A stretch of 64,000 bases of DNA from an uncultured Oscillospiraceae bacterium (GTDB lineage Bacteria; Bacillota; Clostridia; Oscillospirales; Ruminococcaceae), in the NCBI GenBank assembly GCA_934486875.1, contig CAKSPU010000006.1, positions 8,654 to 72,653 of the forward strand, given 5' to 3'. Below the pieces are notes generated by a model that saw only the letters and a program-made list of their open reading frames with translations, was not told where the DNA came from and did no database searches. Numbering within the stretch: the first letter of the stretch is position 1; every line of letters begins with the position of its first letter. Both the position numbers and the translations under genes were made by a program. Below are positions 21,439-30,134 of this stretch, in pieces.

Positions 21439-22422
21439 ATGATGACATTTGCAGAAAAAATCGAAAAATTCAGAAACCGCATCTCAGGAATGGCAGACAG
21501 CTTTGACGATATGACCGAAGAAGCTACAAAGAACGCCTTGATAATGCCGTTTCTGACGATTCTCGGCTATGATGTATTTGACCCGCAGGAATTTGTACCG
21601 GAGTTTGTGTGTGATGTCGGCACCAAAAAAGGTGAGAAAATCGATTATGCGATTATGAGCAACGGCGAACCGATTATGCTCATTGAAGCTAAACGTGCGG
21701 GAATGAAGCTCCAGAAACAGCAGCAGGGTCAGCTTTATCGTTATTTTTCCGTAAACCGTGCGAGAATAGCCATTCTGACAAACGGCTTGCAGTACAATAT
21801 TTACAGCGATATCAATTCCCCGAATGTTATGGACGATGACCCTTTTTTCACGTTCAATATCCTTACTGATGACCCTGCACTTTTTCTCCAGTCCCTTGAA
21901 CAATTCTGCAAGGATAAGCTTGATATCTCGTCAATTCTGTCCGAAGCTGTTTATCTGAAATATTTCTCGGTCGTTGAAAAAACGTTCAGGCAGGATCTTG
22001 AAAATCCCAGTGATGAACTGGTAAAATATTTCCTTTTGCGCCCCGAAATATACAACGGCAAACGCATCACAGCCCATACAATAAATAAATACCGTGCTGT
22101 TACTGCCGAAGCCTTATGTAAGGTTATGGGAGCAACAATTATTTCCGAAAAAACTGAACAACCCATAAAAGAAGATATGAGAACTATTCCCGAATGCTGC
22201 AAGCCAGTCTTTGATATGCTGTCAGACCTCGGTGAAAAATATACATTTAAAACAGACGGAAGTGTTCATACTTTTTCACTGGACAAATGCCGTGTCGTGG
22301 TTCCTGAGCATAAAGTAGGAAGATATGTAGTATTCTCCGAAAGCCCTTCAACAATTTATTTTGTACATAGCGTGTCGGAAATCGGCGAGATAATAAAGAA
22401 ATTATGCAGTGTGCCTGCGTAA
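21439..22422 (+). CDS. HsdR_N-like PD-(D/E)XK nuclease, standalone
   Basis: A 327-residue protein whose first 190 residues match the N-terminal nuclease domain of type I restriction R subunits: TEEATKNALIMPFLTILGYDVFDPQEFVPEF, then GEKIDYAIMSNGEPIMLIEAKRAG (catalytic D...E-x-K), then Q-rich QQQGQLYRYFSV. There is no helicase domain and no M or S subunit nearby. Such lone proteins are often prophage-borne and may defend the lysogen against other phages. AAGGACG precedes the ATG. Confidence 0.78.
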   Translation: MMTFAEKIEKFRNRISGMADSFDDMTEEATKNALIMPFLTILGYDVFDPQEFVPEFVCDVGTKKGEKIDYAIMSNGEPIMLIEAKRAGMKLQKQQQGQLYRYFSVNRARIAILTNGLQYNIYSDINSPNVMDDDPFFTFNILTDDPALFLQSLEQFCKDKLDISSILSEAVYLKYFSVVEKTFRQDLENPSDELVKYFLLRPEIYNGKRITAHTINKYRAVTAEALCKVMGATIISEKTEQPIKEDMRTIPECCKPVFDMLSDLGEKYTFKTDGSVHTFSLDKCRVVVPEHKVGRYVVFSESPSTIYFVHSVSEIGEIIKKLCSVPA

Positions 22423-22442
22423 TTCAGATAGGAAGTAATATT

Positions 22443-23009
22443 ATGGGAATGAAATTCAGGAAAAGCAAGTCATCGGGACCGTTCCGTGTCACTGTAAGCA
22501 AAAGCGGACTTCACACATCTGTTGGTGGAAAAGGTTTTCGTGTGGGTGTCGGAACGAACGGAAAAGTTAGGACAACAGTGTCAATCCCAGGGACGGGCAT
22601 ATCATATACAAGCACTAAAGGCAGCTCAAAATCACGTTCAAGTTCAACTTCTTCACGCAGCTATAGCAATTCAAATAGCTATAATTCACCTGCAAAATAC
22701 CAAGAAAGTACAAGAGTGACATCATTTGGTTTTGTGATTAAATTACTGTTTGTGCTTTTTCTCCCATTCCTTTTATGGTTTTGGCTTTACCTTTCTTGTG
22801 ACAATATGACATTGTCGATTATTGTAACAGCTATTATCGAAGTAGTGACAGTTGCTTTATTTTTTGGAAGACCTCAAATACATAAAAAAGTCTTAAAAAG
22901 TAAAAATCAGAGCGTATCGTGTGGAAAAAATGAATGGATTTGTCCTGACTGCGAAACAATAAATAGCAATGCATTAACCATCTGCAAAAACTGCGGCAGA
23001 TATAAATAA
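22443..23009 (+). CDS. DUF4236 protein with two TM helices and a zinc ribbon
   Basis: A 188-residue protein. Residues 1-55 are a DUF4236 domain (RVTVSKSGLHTSVG, RTTVSIPGTGISY). A Ser/Asn-rich linker follows, then two membrane helices (about 96-116 and 122-141) and a C-terminal zinc ribbon (CPDCETIN...CKNCGRYK). The role is unknown. The start ATG 22443 follows AGGAAG; the gene begins 20 bases after the nuclease stop, so the two are likely co-transcribed in the lysogen. Confidence 0.72.
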   Translation: MGMKFRKSKSSGPFRVTVSKSGLHTSVGGKGFRVGVGTNGKVRTTVSIPGTGISYTSTKGSSKSRSSSTSSRSYSNSNSYNSPAKYQESTRVTSFGFVIKLLFVLFLPFLLWFWLYLSCDNMTLSIIVTAIIEVVTVALFFGRPQIHKKVLKSKNQSVSCGKNEWICPDCETINSNALTICKNCGRYK

Positions 23010-23013
23010 AAAA

Positions 23014-23073
23014 CTCCCTGCCTTGTGCGCCAACACAAAGCGGGGAGCAGGAGAATGTGGTACATTCACCTGC
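23014..23073 (+). other. Two stem-loops before the integrase gene
   Basis: First stem CTCCCTGC/GCGGGGAG with an inner TTGTG/CACAA pair (23014-23047); second stem from GCAGGAGAATG to CATTCACCTGC (about 23046-23073). No clear T tract follows, so they may fold as an int leader or give weak termination after the DUF4236 gene. Confidence 0.5.
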
Positions 23074-23142
23074 ATTTCAATAGTCAAGACAAATTCCCCC
23101 GTCTCTTATGATTCAGGGGGATAACTTAAAGGAACTGGTTAT

Positions 23143-24309
23143 ATGTCTAAATATTCAAAACAGAAAAATGGTCTGTATCGTGCTAAGGTTGCTATCGGCA
23201 GCGGCAAAAACAAGTGGCTGTCTGCTCATACCCAGAGGGAACTTGATGAAAAGGTTAGGGACCTTAAATTGAAGCTTGGAAAGGGCATAGACGTAGGTGC
23301 AGAAAAAGAAACCTTTCTGTTCTGGGCTGAACGCTGGTTGTCTCTGAAAAAGCCAAGCATTTCCGATGGAAGATACAAGTCGTACTGCTACCGAGTGGAC
23401 AAAATGTCCGATCTGCATAATATTCCTATAGCAAAGATAACAGTCGCTGACATACAGGAAATAATAAATGCAGCTGCCGAGGACGGAGCCGCCGCAAAGA
23501 CACTCAAGGAGTTTAAATCCGTTTTCTCGCAAGTCTGTGAATACGCTATCGTTAACCGTGTTATGGATTTCAACCCCGCAAAGGGCGTTATACTTCCACA
23601 GGTCGACCCCCCACAGGAAAGAAGAGCACTCACAAAAGAAGAACAATCCTGGATATCCGCTCCCACTGAGCACAGGGCGCATATTGGTGCTATGATTATG
23701 ATGTATGCAGGTCTCCGCCGAGGTGAACTGCTTGCCTTGACTTGGAGTGATATAGATATACAAAACCGCCGCATTACTGTCAATAAAGCAATGGTTATGG
23801 AAGACAAAAAGCCTGTTGTCAAAAATCGCACAAAGACAAAAGCAGGAATGAGAACGGTCAATATACCGAGGATCCTTGCTGATTTTCTTGCCGATGAGAA
23901 GAAGAAGGCAACTTCTCTGCTCGTTTGTCCCGGCCGTGACGGTTCGGTTATGTCGGGCGATTCGTGGAAATCATTGTGGGAAAGCTATCTGTGCGAGTTG
24001 AATTACAAATTTGGAAATTTTGTCGGCATAATGGTTGAAGACAACAGTGGAAAGACTAAACCATTCAAAAAACCAAGCAGTCGCTTCTCCGGAAAGATAC
24101 CTACTGTTATTCCACAGTTTACAGCTCATTGGCTTCGACATACATTTATTACAAATCTGTACCTTGCGGGAGTTGATGTAATTACAGCTTCCAAGCAGGC
24201 AGGTCACGCAGATATTCAAACTACAATGAATATATATACACATCTTGATGATGAATACAAGGCAAATCAGATGTCAAAGCTTGATGATTTCTTTGAGAAA
24301 ATGGGCTGA
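23143..24309 (+). CDS. int: Tyrosine integrase
   Basis: A 388-residue phage integrase. An arm-binding N-terminus (KNGLYRAKVAIGSGK) is followed by a SAM-like core-binding domain and a catalytic domain with Arg (AGLRRGELLAL, near 192), HxxR (HWLRH, near 329), a GH pair (QAGHADIQTT) and the Tyr nucleophile (NIYTH, near 364). The gene ends 77 bases before the attR half-tRNA, the usual position for a tRNA-targeting integrase. AAAGGA precedes the ATG. Confidence 0.95.
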   Translation: MSKYSKQKNGLYRAKVAIGSGKNKWLSAHTQRELDEKVRDLKLKLGKGIDVGAEKETFLFWAERWLSLKKPSISDGRYKSYCYRVDKMSDLHNIPIAKITVADIQEIINAAAEDGAAAKTLKEFKSVFSQVCEYAIVNRVMDFNPAKGVILPQVDPPQERRALTKEEQSWISAPTEHRAHIGAMIMMYAGLRRGELLALTWSDIDIQNRRITVNKAMVMEDKKPVVKNRTKTKAGMRTVNIPRILADFLADEKKKATSLLVCPGRDGSVMSGDSWKSLWESYLCELNYKFGNFVGIMVEDNSGKTKPFKKPSSRFSGKIPTVIPQFTAHWLRHTFITNLYLAGVDVITASKQAGHADIQTTMNIYTHLDDEYKANQMSKLDDFFEKMG

Positions 24310-24386
24310 TTTGCATCAGGTTGCAAAATGGTTGCAACAACATTTTGGAATTTGGCTTGATTTCTGGGAAAATTGGTTGTTTTATA

Positions 24387-24436
24387 CTTCGTTCGGGACG
24401 AAGAGGCCGCGTGTTCAAGTCACGTCACCTCGACCA
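24387..24436 (+). other. attR: 3' half of tRNA-Pro(CGG)
   Basis: Holds the anticodon arm CTTCG-TTCGGGA-CGAAG (24387-24403; anticodon CGG, G37), T arm GCGTG-TTCAAGT-CACGT (24409-24425), acceptor strand CACCTCG, discriminator A and CCA. No D arm or 5' acceptor strand (CGAGGTG) precedes it. It is thus the copy of the tRNA 3' end left by integration; the intact tRNA should lie at the far left end of the prophage, outside the window. Two GGTTGCAA repeats between int and here may be integrase arm sites. Confidence 0.85.
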
Positions 24437-24445
24437 GAAAAGGTA

Positions 24446-24490
24446 ACATCAAAAGGGTCTGCGGATTTTTTTCGCAGACCCTTTTGATGT
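24446..24490. terminator. Bidirectional intrinsic terminator
   Basis: Perfect 18-bp arms (24446-24463 and 24473-24490) with GGGTCTGCG/CGCAGACCC at the core and A/T-rich outer parts. It sits between the tRNA half and the convergent hisC gene, so it can end transcription from both sides. Confidence 0.85.
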
Positions 24491-24514
24491 ACCGTTTTGA
24501 AATATAAAGGCTTA

Positions 24515-25570
24515 TTATATAATGTATTCCCTGAGCGCCGAGATAAGTGCGTCTATCTCGCTGTCAGTGCCAATGGTTATCCTAAGGCGATTATCTATCC
24601 TCGGCTTGTTGAAGAAGCGGACGTAGATATCCCTGGTCTTAAGGAATGCACTGATATCCGCTGCCTTATAGCGGGGGTGTGCGGCAAAAAGGAAGTTGGT
24701 GCTGCTGTCCCTGACATCAAAGCCCATTTCACGGAGAGCCGCAGTGAGCCTGCCTCTTGTGGATATTATTTTGGAAACAGTCTCCCTGAAATAATCCTCG
24801 TCCGCTACAGATGCACAGCCTGCGGCAATGGCAACGCTGTCAACAGGATAGGAATTATATGAATCCTTTGCGGCTCTGAGGGCGGCTATGATCTCATTTC
24901 CGCCGAAGCAGCAGCCTATTCTCATTCCTGCCATTGAGCGGGATTTGGAGAAGGTCTGAACCACTGCAAGATTTGGATATTCCTTTAACAGAGGCAGCGC
25001 CGAAATGCCGCCGAAATCAACATATGCTTCATCGCAGATAACAACGCTGTCGGGATTTGCGTCAAGTATCTCACGGATAAAGTCAAGTCCCCTGCCGATG
25101 CTTGTGGGTGCATTGGGGTTGCAGATAACAACGCCGCCGTTTTCACGCTTATAATCCTCGGCTCTGATATTGAAGTCATCATCAACGGGGATAAGCTCAT
25201 AGGGTATTTTCAGCATACTGCACCACACGGGGTAGAACGAATATGTGATATCGGGGTAAAGGATAGGTCTGCCCGAATTGAAAAAAGCTCTGAAGCAAAG
25301 TGCAAGGACATCATCGGAGCCGTTTCCGACAAAAACATTATCCTCGGAAAGCCCTGCCCTTTCGGCAATGGCTCTGACAAGAGGAGTTGCGTCCGCATCG
25401 GGATATTTGTTCAGCCCCTCAGACCTGAAGCGGCTTATCGCTTCTATCACCTTGGGAGAGGGGGGATATGGGTTTTCGTTGGCATTAAGCTTGATAAAAT
25501 CAGCCTTTTTCGGCTGCTCGCCCGCAACATACGGTGCTATGTCAATAAGATTATCTTTCCAGCTGCTCAT
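24515..25570 (-). CDS. hisC: Histidinol-phosphate aminotransferase
   Basis: A 351-residue PLP enzyme (fold I, class II) that converts imidazole acetol phosphate to histidinol phosphate. Typical blocks are LNANENPYPPSPKV, NKYPDAD, VGNGSDDVL, VICNPNAPTS, the Schiff-base Lys in TFSKSRSMAGMRIG (near 213) and FLFAAHPR. It stands alone with no other his gene in the window. AAAGGAAG precedes the ATG. Confidence 0.9.
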   Translation of the reverse strand: MSSWKDNLIDIAPYVAGEQPKKADFIKLNANENPYPPSPKVIEAISRFRSEGLNKYPDADATPLVRAIAERAGLSEDNVFVGNGSDDVLALCFRAFFNSGRPILYPDITYSFYPVWCSMLKIPYELIPVDDDFNIRAEDYKRENGGVVICNPNAPTSIGRGLDFIREILDANPDSVVICDEAYVDFGGISALPLLKEYPNLAVVQTFSKSRSMAGMRIGCCFGGNEIIAALRAAKDSYNSYPVDSVAIAAGCASVADEDYFRETVSKIISTRGRLTAALREMGFDVRDSSTNFLFAAHPRYKAADISAFLKTRDIYVRFFNKPRIDNRLRITIGTDSEIDALISALREYII

Positions 25571-25603
25571 TAGAAAAACTTCCTTTCAGAAAAAGCTGAT
25601 TTT

Positions 25604-25632
25604 ATTATACCACATTTTAATGCGGTGGGCAA
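25604..25632 (-). promoter_or_regulatory. Likely hisC promoter
   Basis: On the minus strand TTGCCC (25632-25627), 17-base spacer, TATAAT (25609-25604). The -10 is perfect; the -35 matches three or four positions. It lies 35 bases before the hisC start. Confidence 0.6.
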
Positions 25633-25643
25633 GTATAATTTTC

Positions 25644-25827
25644 CACGGTATTTCAACGAGTAAATTATTCTTCTTAATAAGTTATTGTAGGGGACAGGTC
25701 TCCCGTCTCGTTTTTTATAATTTTGGTTACTGCGGAACGGGAAACCCGTCCCCTACAGTAATATGTGGCGGTTTGAAATATATTCGCATCAAATGTTCAC
25801 TGTTTATTTACTCGTTGAAATACCGTG
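25644..25827. mobile_element. MITE-like nested inverted repeat, 184 bp
   Basis: Terminal arms of 22 bp match perfectly (25644-25665 and 25806-25827; outer end CACGGTATTTCAACGAG). Inside lies a second imperfect pair, TGTAGGGGACAGGTCTCCCG (25686-25705) and GGGAAACCCGTCCCCTACA (25739-25757). No ORF is present. This fills most of the 351-base gap 25571-25921. The form is that of a non-autonomous element or a large hairpin; no clear target duplication was seen. Confidence 0.75.
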
Positions 25828-25846
25828 AATACCCTTCTCAAAGCCC

Positions 25847-25875
25847 TTGACAAATCCGCATAATTATAGGATAAT
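25847..25875 (+). promoter_or_regulatory. Likely promoter of the GH4-like gene
   Basis: TTGACA (25847-25852), 17-base spacer, GATAAT (25870-25875), 47 bases before the ATG. It begins 20 bases after the end of the inverted-repeat element. Confidence 0.7.
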
Positions 25876-25921
25876 ATAAGTAAGTATAATCAGACACAAA
25901 AACGAAAGGAACAGCGGATAA

Positions 25922-27286
25922 ATGAACAGTGAAAGGCTTAACATCGCATACATAGGGGGCGGCTCCTGCAATTTCGGCTGGAAGCTTATCCCCGAGCTTG
26001 CGAACACCGATCTGTGCGCAATGGTGAAGCTTTATGATACCGACAAGACCTGCGCCCTTGCAAACGAGGTCATCGGAAACAATATCCACGACAGGGGAAA
26101 CACACGGGGGGATATCGTATATCTTGCCTGCGACGAAGCTGAGGAGGCTCTCCGTGATGCAGATTTCGTTATCCTTGCCTTTGAGCCCGGCACTCTTGAC
26201 GAGCAGGTGAGCCAGCTCCATCTCCCCGAAACATACGGCATTTTCCAGACAGGCGGTGAAAATTCGGGGCTTTCCTCGGTCATAAGAGCGCTGAAAATTA
26301 TGCCCCTGTGCGCCGAATATTCCCATATGATAGAGCACCTCTGCCCCAATGCCTGGGTAATAAACCTCTGCACCCCTATGGCTGAGTGTATGACCGTGCT
26401 CCATAACGAATTTACCGAAATGAAGCTTGTGGGGACATCTTCTGACACCTTTGCCGCAAGGGAGCTTATCGCATCAATGGTGTGCGAGAAAAAGGAGATA
26501 AGCGGTGTCCGCAGACGTGACATAAAAACAAACGTTATGGGCATAAGCGGATTTTCCTGGTTCGACGACATCACCTATGAGGGTGAGAGCCTTATGCCGA
26601 TGTTCAGGGAATATGCCGAAAAATACGGTGACTCGGGCTATGAGTTCCGCATAAACGAGTATAAGAGCAATCCCGATGCCGACGGTCACAGGGTAAAATT
26701 TGACCTGTTTCTTCGTTTCGGGCTTATCCCCGCAGTCATTGACCGCTGTGCTGCAGAGTTCTGCCCCCCTTGGTACACCAAGGACACAAAGGAAATGGCG
26801 GCGTGGAAATTCTCACCAGTTACGGTGAATTACCGCAAGAAAATGCTCAGTGACAAGACCTCAAGGGTGAAAAAATATATGAACGGCGACGTTCTGCCCA
26901 AATCTGCGGACGCAACGGAGGTCCCCGAGATGATACGTGCCCTCTGCGGCGGCGGCAATCTTATTTCGGCGGTATCTCTGCCCAACAGGGGACAGGTGGA
27001 AAATCTCCCTGCGGGTGCGATCGTTGAGACAAACGCCCTTATCAGCCGTGACAGTGTAAGAGCCGTGTGCGCAGGAAAGCTCCCCGACAGCATTGCGGGA
27101 CTTTCCGTCCGCCACGTTTACAACAGGTCTGCGGTGGTAAAGGCATTTGAAGAGCGTGACCTCGACATTGCGTTCAACGCATTCTTAAATGACCCCCTTA
27201 TGACCTGCGGTCTCACCGAAGCCACCGAGCTTTACAGAGAGATGCTTTCGGGAATAAGGACGCATCTGCTGTATTATTGTGAGTGA
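25922..27286 (+). CDS. Divergent GH4-family-like protein without the metal motifs
   Basis: A 454-residue protein with the NAD-binding start of glycoside hydrolase family 4 (IAYIGGGSCNFGWKLIPEL) and a general GH4 layout (GIFQTGGENSGLSSVIRALK; CAEFCPPWYTKDT). The catalytic-site motifs differ: the T-N-P block is NLCTPMA (148-154), the metal-binding G-x-C-H block is GTSSD (171-175), and the second metal block (N-H) is GISGFSW (207-213). The usual Mn ligands Cys and His are thus absent. It may be a binding protein, a dehydrogenase or a variant enzyme. AAAGGAA precedes the ATG. Confidence 0.75.
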   Translation: MNSERLNIAYIGGGSCNFGWKLIPELANTDLCAMVKLYDTDKTCALANEVIGNNIHDRGNTRGDIVYLACDEAEEALRDADFVILAFEPGTLDEQVSQLHLPETYGIFQTGGENSGLSSVIRALKIMPLCAEYSHMIEHLCPNAWVINLCTPMAECMTVLHNEFTEMKLVGTSSDTFAARELIASMVCEKKEISGVRRRDIKTNVMGISGFSWFDDITYEGESLMPMFREYAEKYGDSGYEFRINEYKSNPDADGHRVKFDLFLRFGLIPAVIDRCAAEFCPPWYTKDTKEMAAWKFSPVTVNYRKKMLSDKTSRVKKYMNGDVLPKSADATEVPEMIRALCGGGNLISAVSLPNRGQVENLPAGAIVETNALISRDSVRAVCAGKLPDSIAGLSVRHVYNRSAVVKAFEERDLDIAFNAFLNDPLMTCGLTEATELYREMLSGIRTHLLYYCE

Positions 27287-27324
27287 TCCACAGGCAGCAG
27301 CAGACTACAGAAAGGAGCATTCCT

Positions 27325-27627
27325 ATGTCAGGCGAAATTCTGACGATAGACAAGATCAAAGAGATAGTAAAACCCATTGCCTTGAAATATCGGGTCGAAG
27401 GCATTTACTTGTTTGGCTCATATGCAAAGGGGCTTGCCACAAGCGAAAGCGACCTTGATTTTCTCGTATTCGGCGGCAAAAGCTTCAAGCTGACTATGAT
27501 CCTTTCCTTAGCGGAAGAGCTTCGTGAAGCCTTTCAGAAAGAGGTTGACGTTTTTGAGATACACGAAGTCAATCGAGACAGTGAATTTTATGATACTATT
27601 ATGAAAGAGAGGCTGCTTGTTGCGTGA
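27325..27627 (+). CDS. mntA: MntA-like nucleotidyltransferase antitoxin
   Basis: A 100-residue minimal nucleotidyltransferase with the full GS-x10-D-x-D signature (GSYAKGLATSESDLDFL) and a later Asp in EVDVFEI. In type VII toxin-antitoxin pairs this enzyme AMPylates and inactivates the HEPN toxin. GAAAGGAG precedes ATG 27325. The stop overlaps the start of the HEPN gene (GTGA). Confidence 0.85.
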   Translation: MSGEILTIDKIKEIVKPIALKYRVEGIYLFGSYAKGLATSESDLDFLVFGGKSFKLTMILSLAEELREAFQKEVDVFEIHEVNRDSEFYDTIMKERLLVA

Positions 27628-27962
27628 AATATTCAGATGAACAGCGTATCAGAAAAATACTGGAATATTCATTGAAGCTTTGCAATTACATTAAAGAAAA
27701 CAGTATTACCAAAGACAGGCTTATGAACGAATACTCTCTGCAATGGCTGGTCACAACACCGCTGTATAACATAGGTGAACACGCATACAACATTTCCAAA
27801 GAATACAAGGAGAAACACAGCGAAATTCCTTGGGGTATGATCTCAGGTTTGCGTCACCGTCTTGTACACGATTATGACGGTACAAACTGGAGCATTATTT
27901 CAGATGTTGTTTTCGACGAACTGCCTTTGCTCATTTCTCAGCTGCAAGAATTTATTAAATAA
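27624..27962 (+). CDS. hepT: HepT-like HEPN ribonuclease toxin
   Basis: A 112-residue all-helical DUF86/HEPN protein with R-x4-H-x-Y (RHRLVHDY), the active site plus the Tyr that the partner enzyme modifies. The GTG start overlaps the mntA stop by four bases, so the pair is translated together. It lies between the GH4-like gene and ppk1, an accessory insertion in otherwise metabolic DNA. Confidence 0.85.
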   Translation: MKYSDEQRIRKILEYSLKLCNYIKENSITKDRLMNEYSLQWLVTTPLYNIGEHAYNISKEYKEKHSEIPWGMISGLRHRLVHDYDGTNWSIISDVVFDELPLLISQLQEFIK

Positions 27963-27992
27963 AATATCAACCAAAAAGTGAGGTTAACCGCA

Positions 27993-30104
27993 ATGACAAG
28001 CTGTTATGATAACAGAGAGCTGAGCTGGCTCAAATTCAACGTCAGAGTTCTTGAAGAGGCACGGGACAGCTCTGTTCCCCTCTGTGAAAGGCTCCTGTTT
28101 TCACAGATATTCCAGTCCAATCTGGACGAATTTTTTATGATAAGGGTAGGCTCCCTTACCGACCGTGTCCTCGTTGACGACAACAAGGAGGACAACAAAA
28201 CGGGTATGACCCCGAAGGAGCAGCTCGAAGCCATTTACAAGCGTGTTAGGGAGCTTGTTCCCATCAAGGACGAGACCTATTTCGACACAGTTAAGGAGCT
28301 TGAAAAAATAGGCGTGGAGCACGTCAGGATCTCCTCCCTCACTCCCGAGGAGGAGGGATACCTCAGAGCATATTTCAATTCCGAGATACGCCCTCTCATC
28401 TCCCCGCAGGTGGTGGATAAGCGCCACCCGTTCCCGTTTCTCAAAAACAAGGAAATTTATGCCGTTACACATCTGGAGTCCAAAAACTCCGTAAAGCTGG
28501 GAATTATCCCCGCAGGCGGCAGCTTTCCCCGCATAATCCCCCTGCCCGACAAGAGCCGTTTCAGATTTCTTCTTGCGGAAGATGTTATCCTCCACTACTG
28601 CGGCAGCGTTTTTGAGAATTACAGACTTCTTGGCAAGGCTCTTATCCGCATAACCCGAAATGCGGACATCAATATGGAAGAGGGACTTTACGATCACGAG
28701 GTCGATCTGAGACAGGTAATGGAGGAGCTTCTCAAAAAGCGCAAAAAGCTTGCCCCCGTCCGTCTCGAGATATCGGGAAAGCCGGGAAAGGAAGCTGTGG
28801 AATACCTCTGCCGTCAGCTTGAGCTTTCAAACGAGCAGATATCCGAATGCACCGCTCCCCTTGATATGGGCTTTATCTTCTCCCTCCGCAACAGGATAGA
28901 AAAGGCTCACCCCGAAATGTTCTTTGAGCCTGTCTCTCCCCGTCTCCCCGCAACGATTTCGCCCAATATCCCGATGATACAGCAGATACTCAGAAGAGAC
29001 ATTATGCTTTCCTATCCCTATGAGAGCATTCGCCCCTTCATCAGGCTGCTGAACGAAGCGGGAAATGACCCCGACGTTATTTCCATAAAGATAACCCTCT
29101 ACCGTGTGGCATCTAACTCCAAAATAGTGGAGGCTCTTATCAATGCCGCAGAAAACGGCAAGGAGGTATTTGTTCTCGTTGAGCTGAGAGCACGCTTTGA
29201 CGAGGAGAACAACATTGAGTGGTCAAAGCGCCTTGAAAGAGCGGGCTGCAAGGTTATGTACGGTCCCGAAAACCTTAAGGTGCATTCAAAGCTTATGCTC
29301 ATAACCCGCAAAAACGGAAATGAGCTCCAGCACATCACTCAGATAGGCACGGGAAACTACAACGAAAAAACCTCCGAGCTTTACACCGACCTTTCCCTTA
29401 TGACCGCCGCCCCCGAGATAGGCGAGGAAGCGGGAACGGTGTTCAATGCCCTTTCTATCGGAAATCTTGTTGAAAACACCTCTCACCTCCTTGTAGCGCC
29501 CCTTTCCCTCCAGAACAAGGTGATCGACTTTATCGACGGCGAGATAGCCTCCGCAAGAAGCGGCGGAGAGGGCTATATCGGTCTCAAACTCAATTCCCTC
29601 ACCGACAAGGTGCTTATCGACAAGCTTATCGAAGCAAGCTGCGCAGGCGTTAAAATTGAAATGGTCATAAGAGGAATAAGCTGCCTTGTGGCAGGCGTTC
29701 CCGGTCTTACCGAAAACATCACCGTAAGGAGCATTGTCGGCAGATATCTTGAACATTCGAGAATATACATTTTCGGCAAGGGTGACAGACAGCGAATCTT
29801 TATTTCCTCCGCCGACTTTATGACCCGAAACACTATCCGCCGCGTAGAGGTGGCAGCCCCCGTAAAATCCCCCGAGCTCAGAAAGCGTGTGCTCCACATT
29901 TTCGACATTATGATGAGGGACAACGTAAAGGCAAGGATACAGCTCCCCGACGGCACATACAAGCGTATTTCTCCCACTGAGGGCGAAGAACCCCTTACAG
30001 CACAGCAGTATTTCATTGATGAAGCTGCTGCGGCAGCGGCGGCAAATGCTATGAAAAAGCCGGTCAAGGTAAAGCTCAGACGCAAAAAGAGAAGCAGGAA
30101 ATAA
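27993..30104 (+). CDS. ppk1: Polyphosphate kinase 1
   Basis: A 703-residue enzyme making polyphosphate from ATP. Start ATG 27993 (GTGAGG upstream); N-terminal block YDNRELSWLKFNVRVLEEA; autophosphorylated His in KVHSKLML (near 431) and the second His in LEHSRIYIF (near 587), matching the spacing of E. coli PPK. The C-terminus is basic (KPVKVKLRRKKRSRK). A strong terminator follows at 30135-30163. Confidence 0.95.
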   Translation: MTSCYDNRELSWLKFNVRVLEEARDSSVPLCERLLFSQIFQSNLDEFFMIRVGSLTDRVLVDDNKEDNKTGMTPKEQLEAIYKRVRELVPIKDETYFDTVKELEKIGVEHVRISSLTPEEEGYLRAYFNSEIRPLISPQVVDKRHPFPFLKNKEIYAVTHLESKNSVKLGIIPAGGSFPRIIPLPDKSRFRFLLAEDVILHYCGSVFENYRLLGKALIRITRNADINMEEGLYDHEVDLRQVMEELLKKRKKLAPVRLEISGKPGKEAVEYLCRQLELSNEQISECTAPLDMGFIFSLRNRIEKAHPEMFFEPVSPRLPATISPNIPMIQQILRRDIMLSYPYESIRPFIRLLNEAGNDPDVISIKITLYRVASNSKIVEALINAAENGKEVFVLVELRARFDEENNIEWSKRLERAGCKVMYGPENLKVHSKLMLITRKNGNELQHITQIGTGNYNEKTSELYTDLSLMTAAPEIGEEAGTVFNALSIGNLVENTSHLLVAPLSLQNKVIDFIDGEIASARSGGEGYIGLKLNSLTDKVLIDKLIEASCAGVKIEMVIRGISCLVAGVPGLTENITVRSIVGRYLEHSRIYIFGKGDRQRIFISSADFMTRNTIRRVEVAAPVKSPELRKRVLHIFDIMMRDNVKARIQLPDGTYKRISPTEGEEPLTAQQYFIDEAAAAAAANAMKKPVKVKLRRKKRSRK

Positions 30105-30134
30105 TACCAATAGCCTTAATATAATTACATTCTC

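Noticed and set aside
1-24436. Integrative conjugative element instead of a prophage (because of PcfJ/PcfK-like genes)
   Set aside because: Terminase, prohead protease, capsid, connector and tail genes are present; no relaxase, coupling protein or type IV secretion genes are seen.
24310-24436. Complete tRNA gene at the prophage end
   Set aside because: There is no D arm and no 5' acceptor strand; only the 3' half is present.
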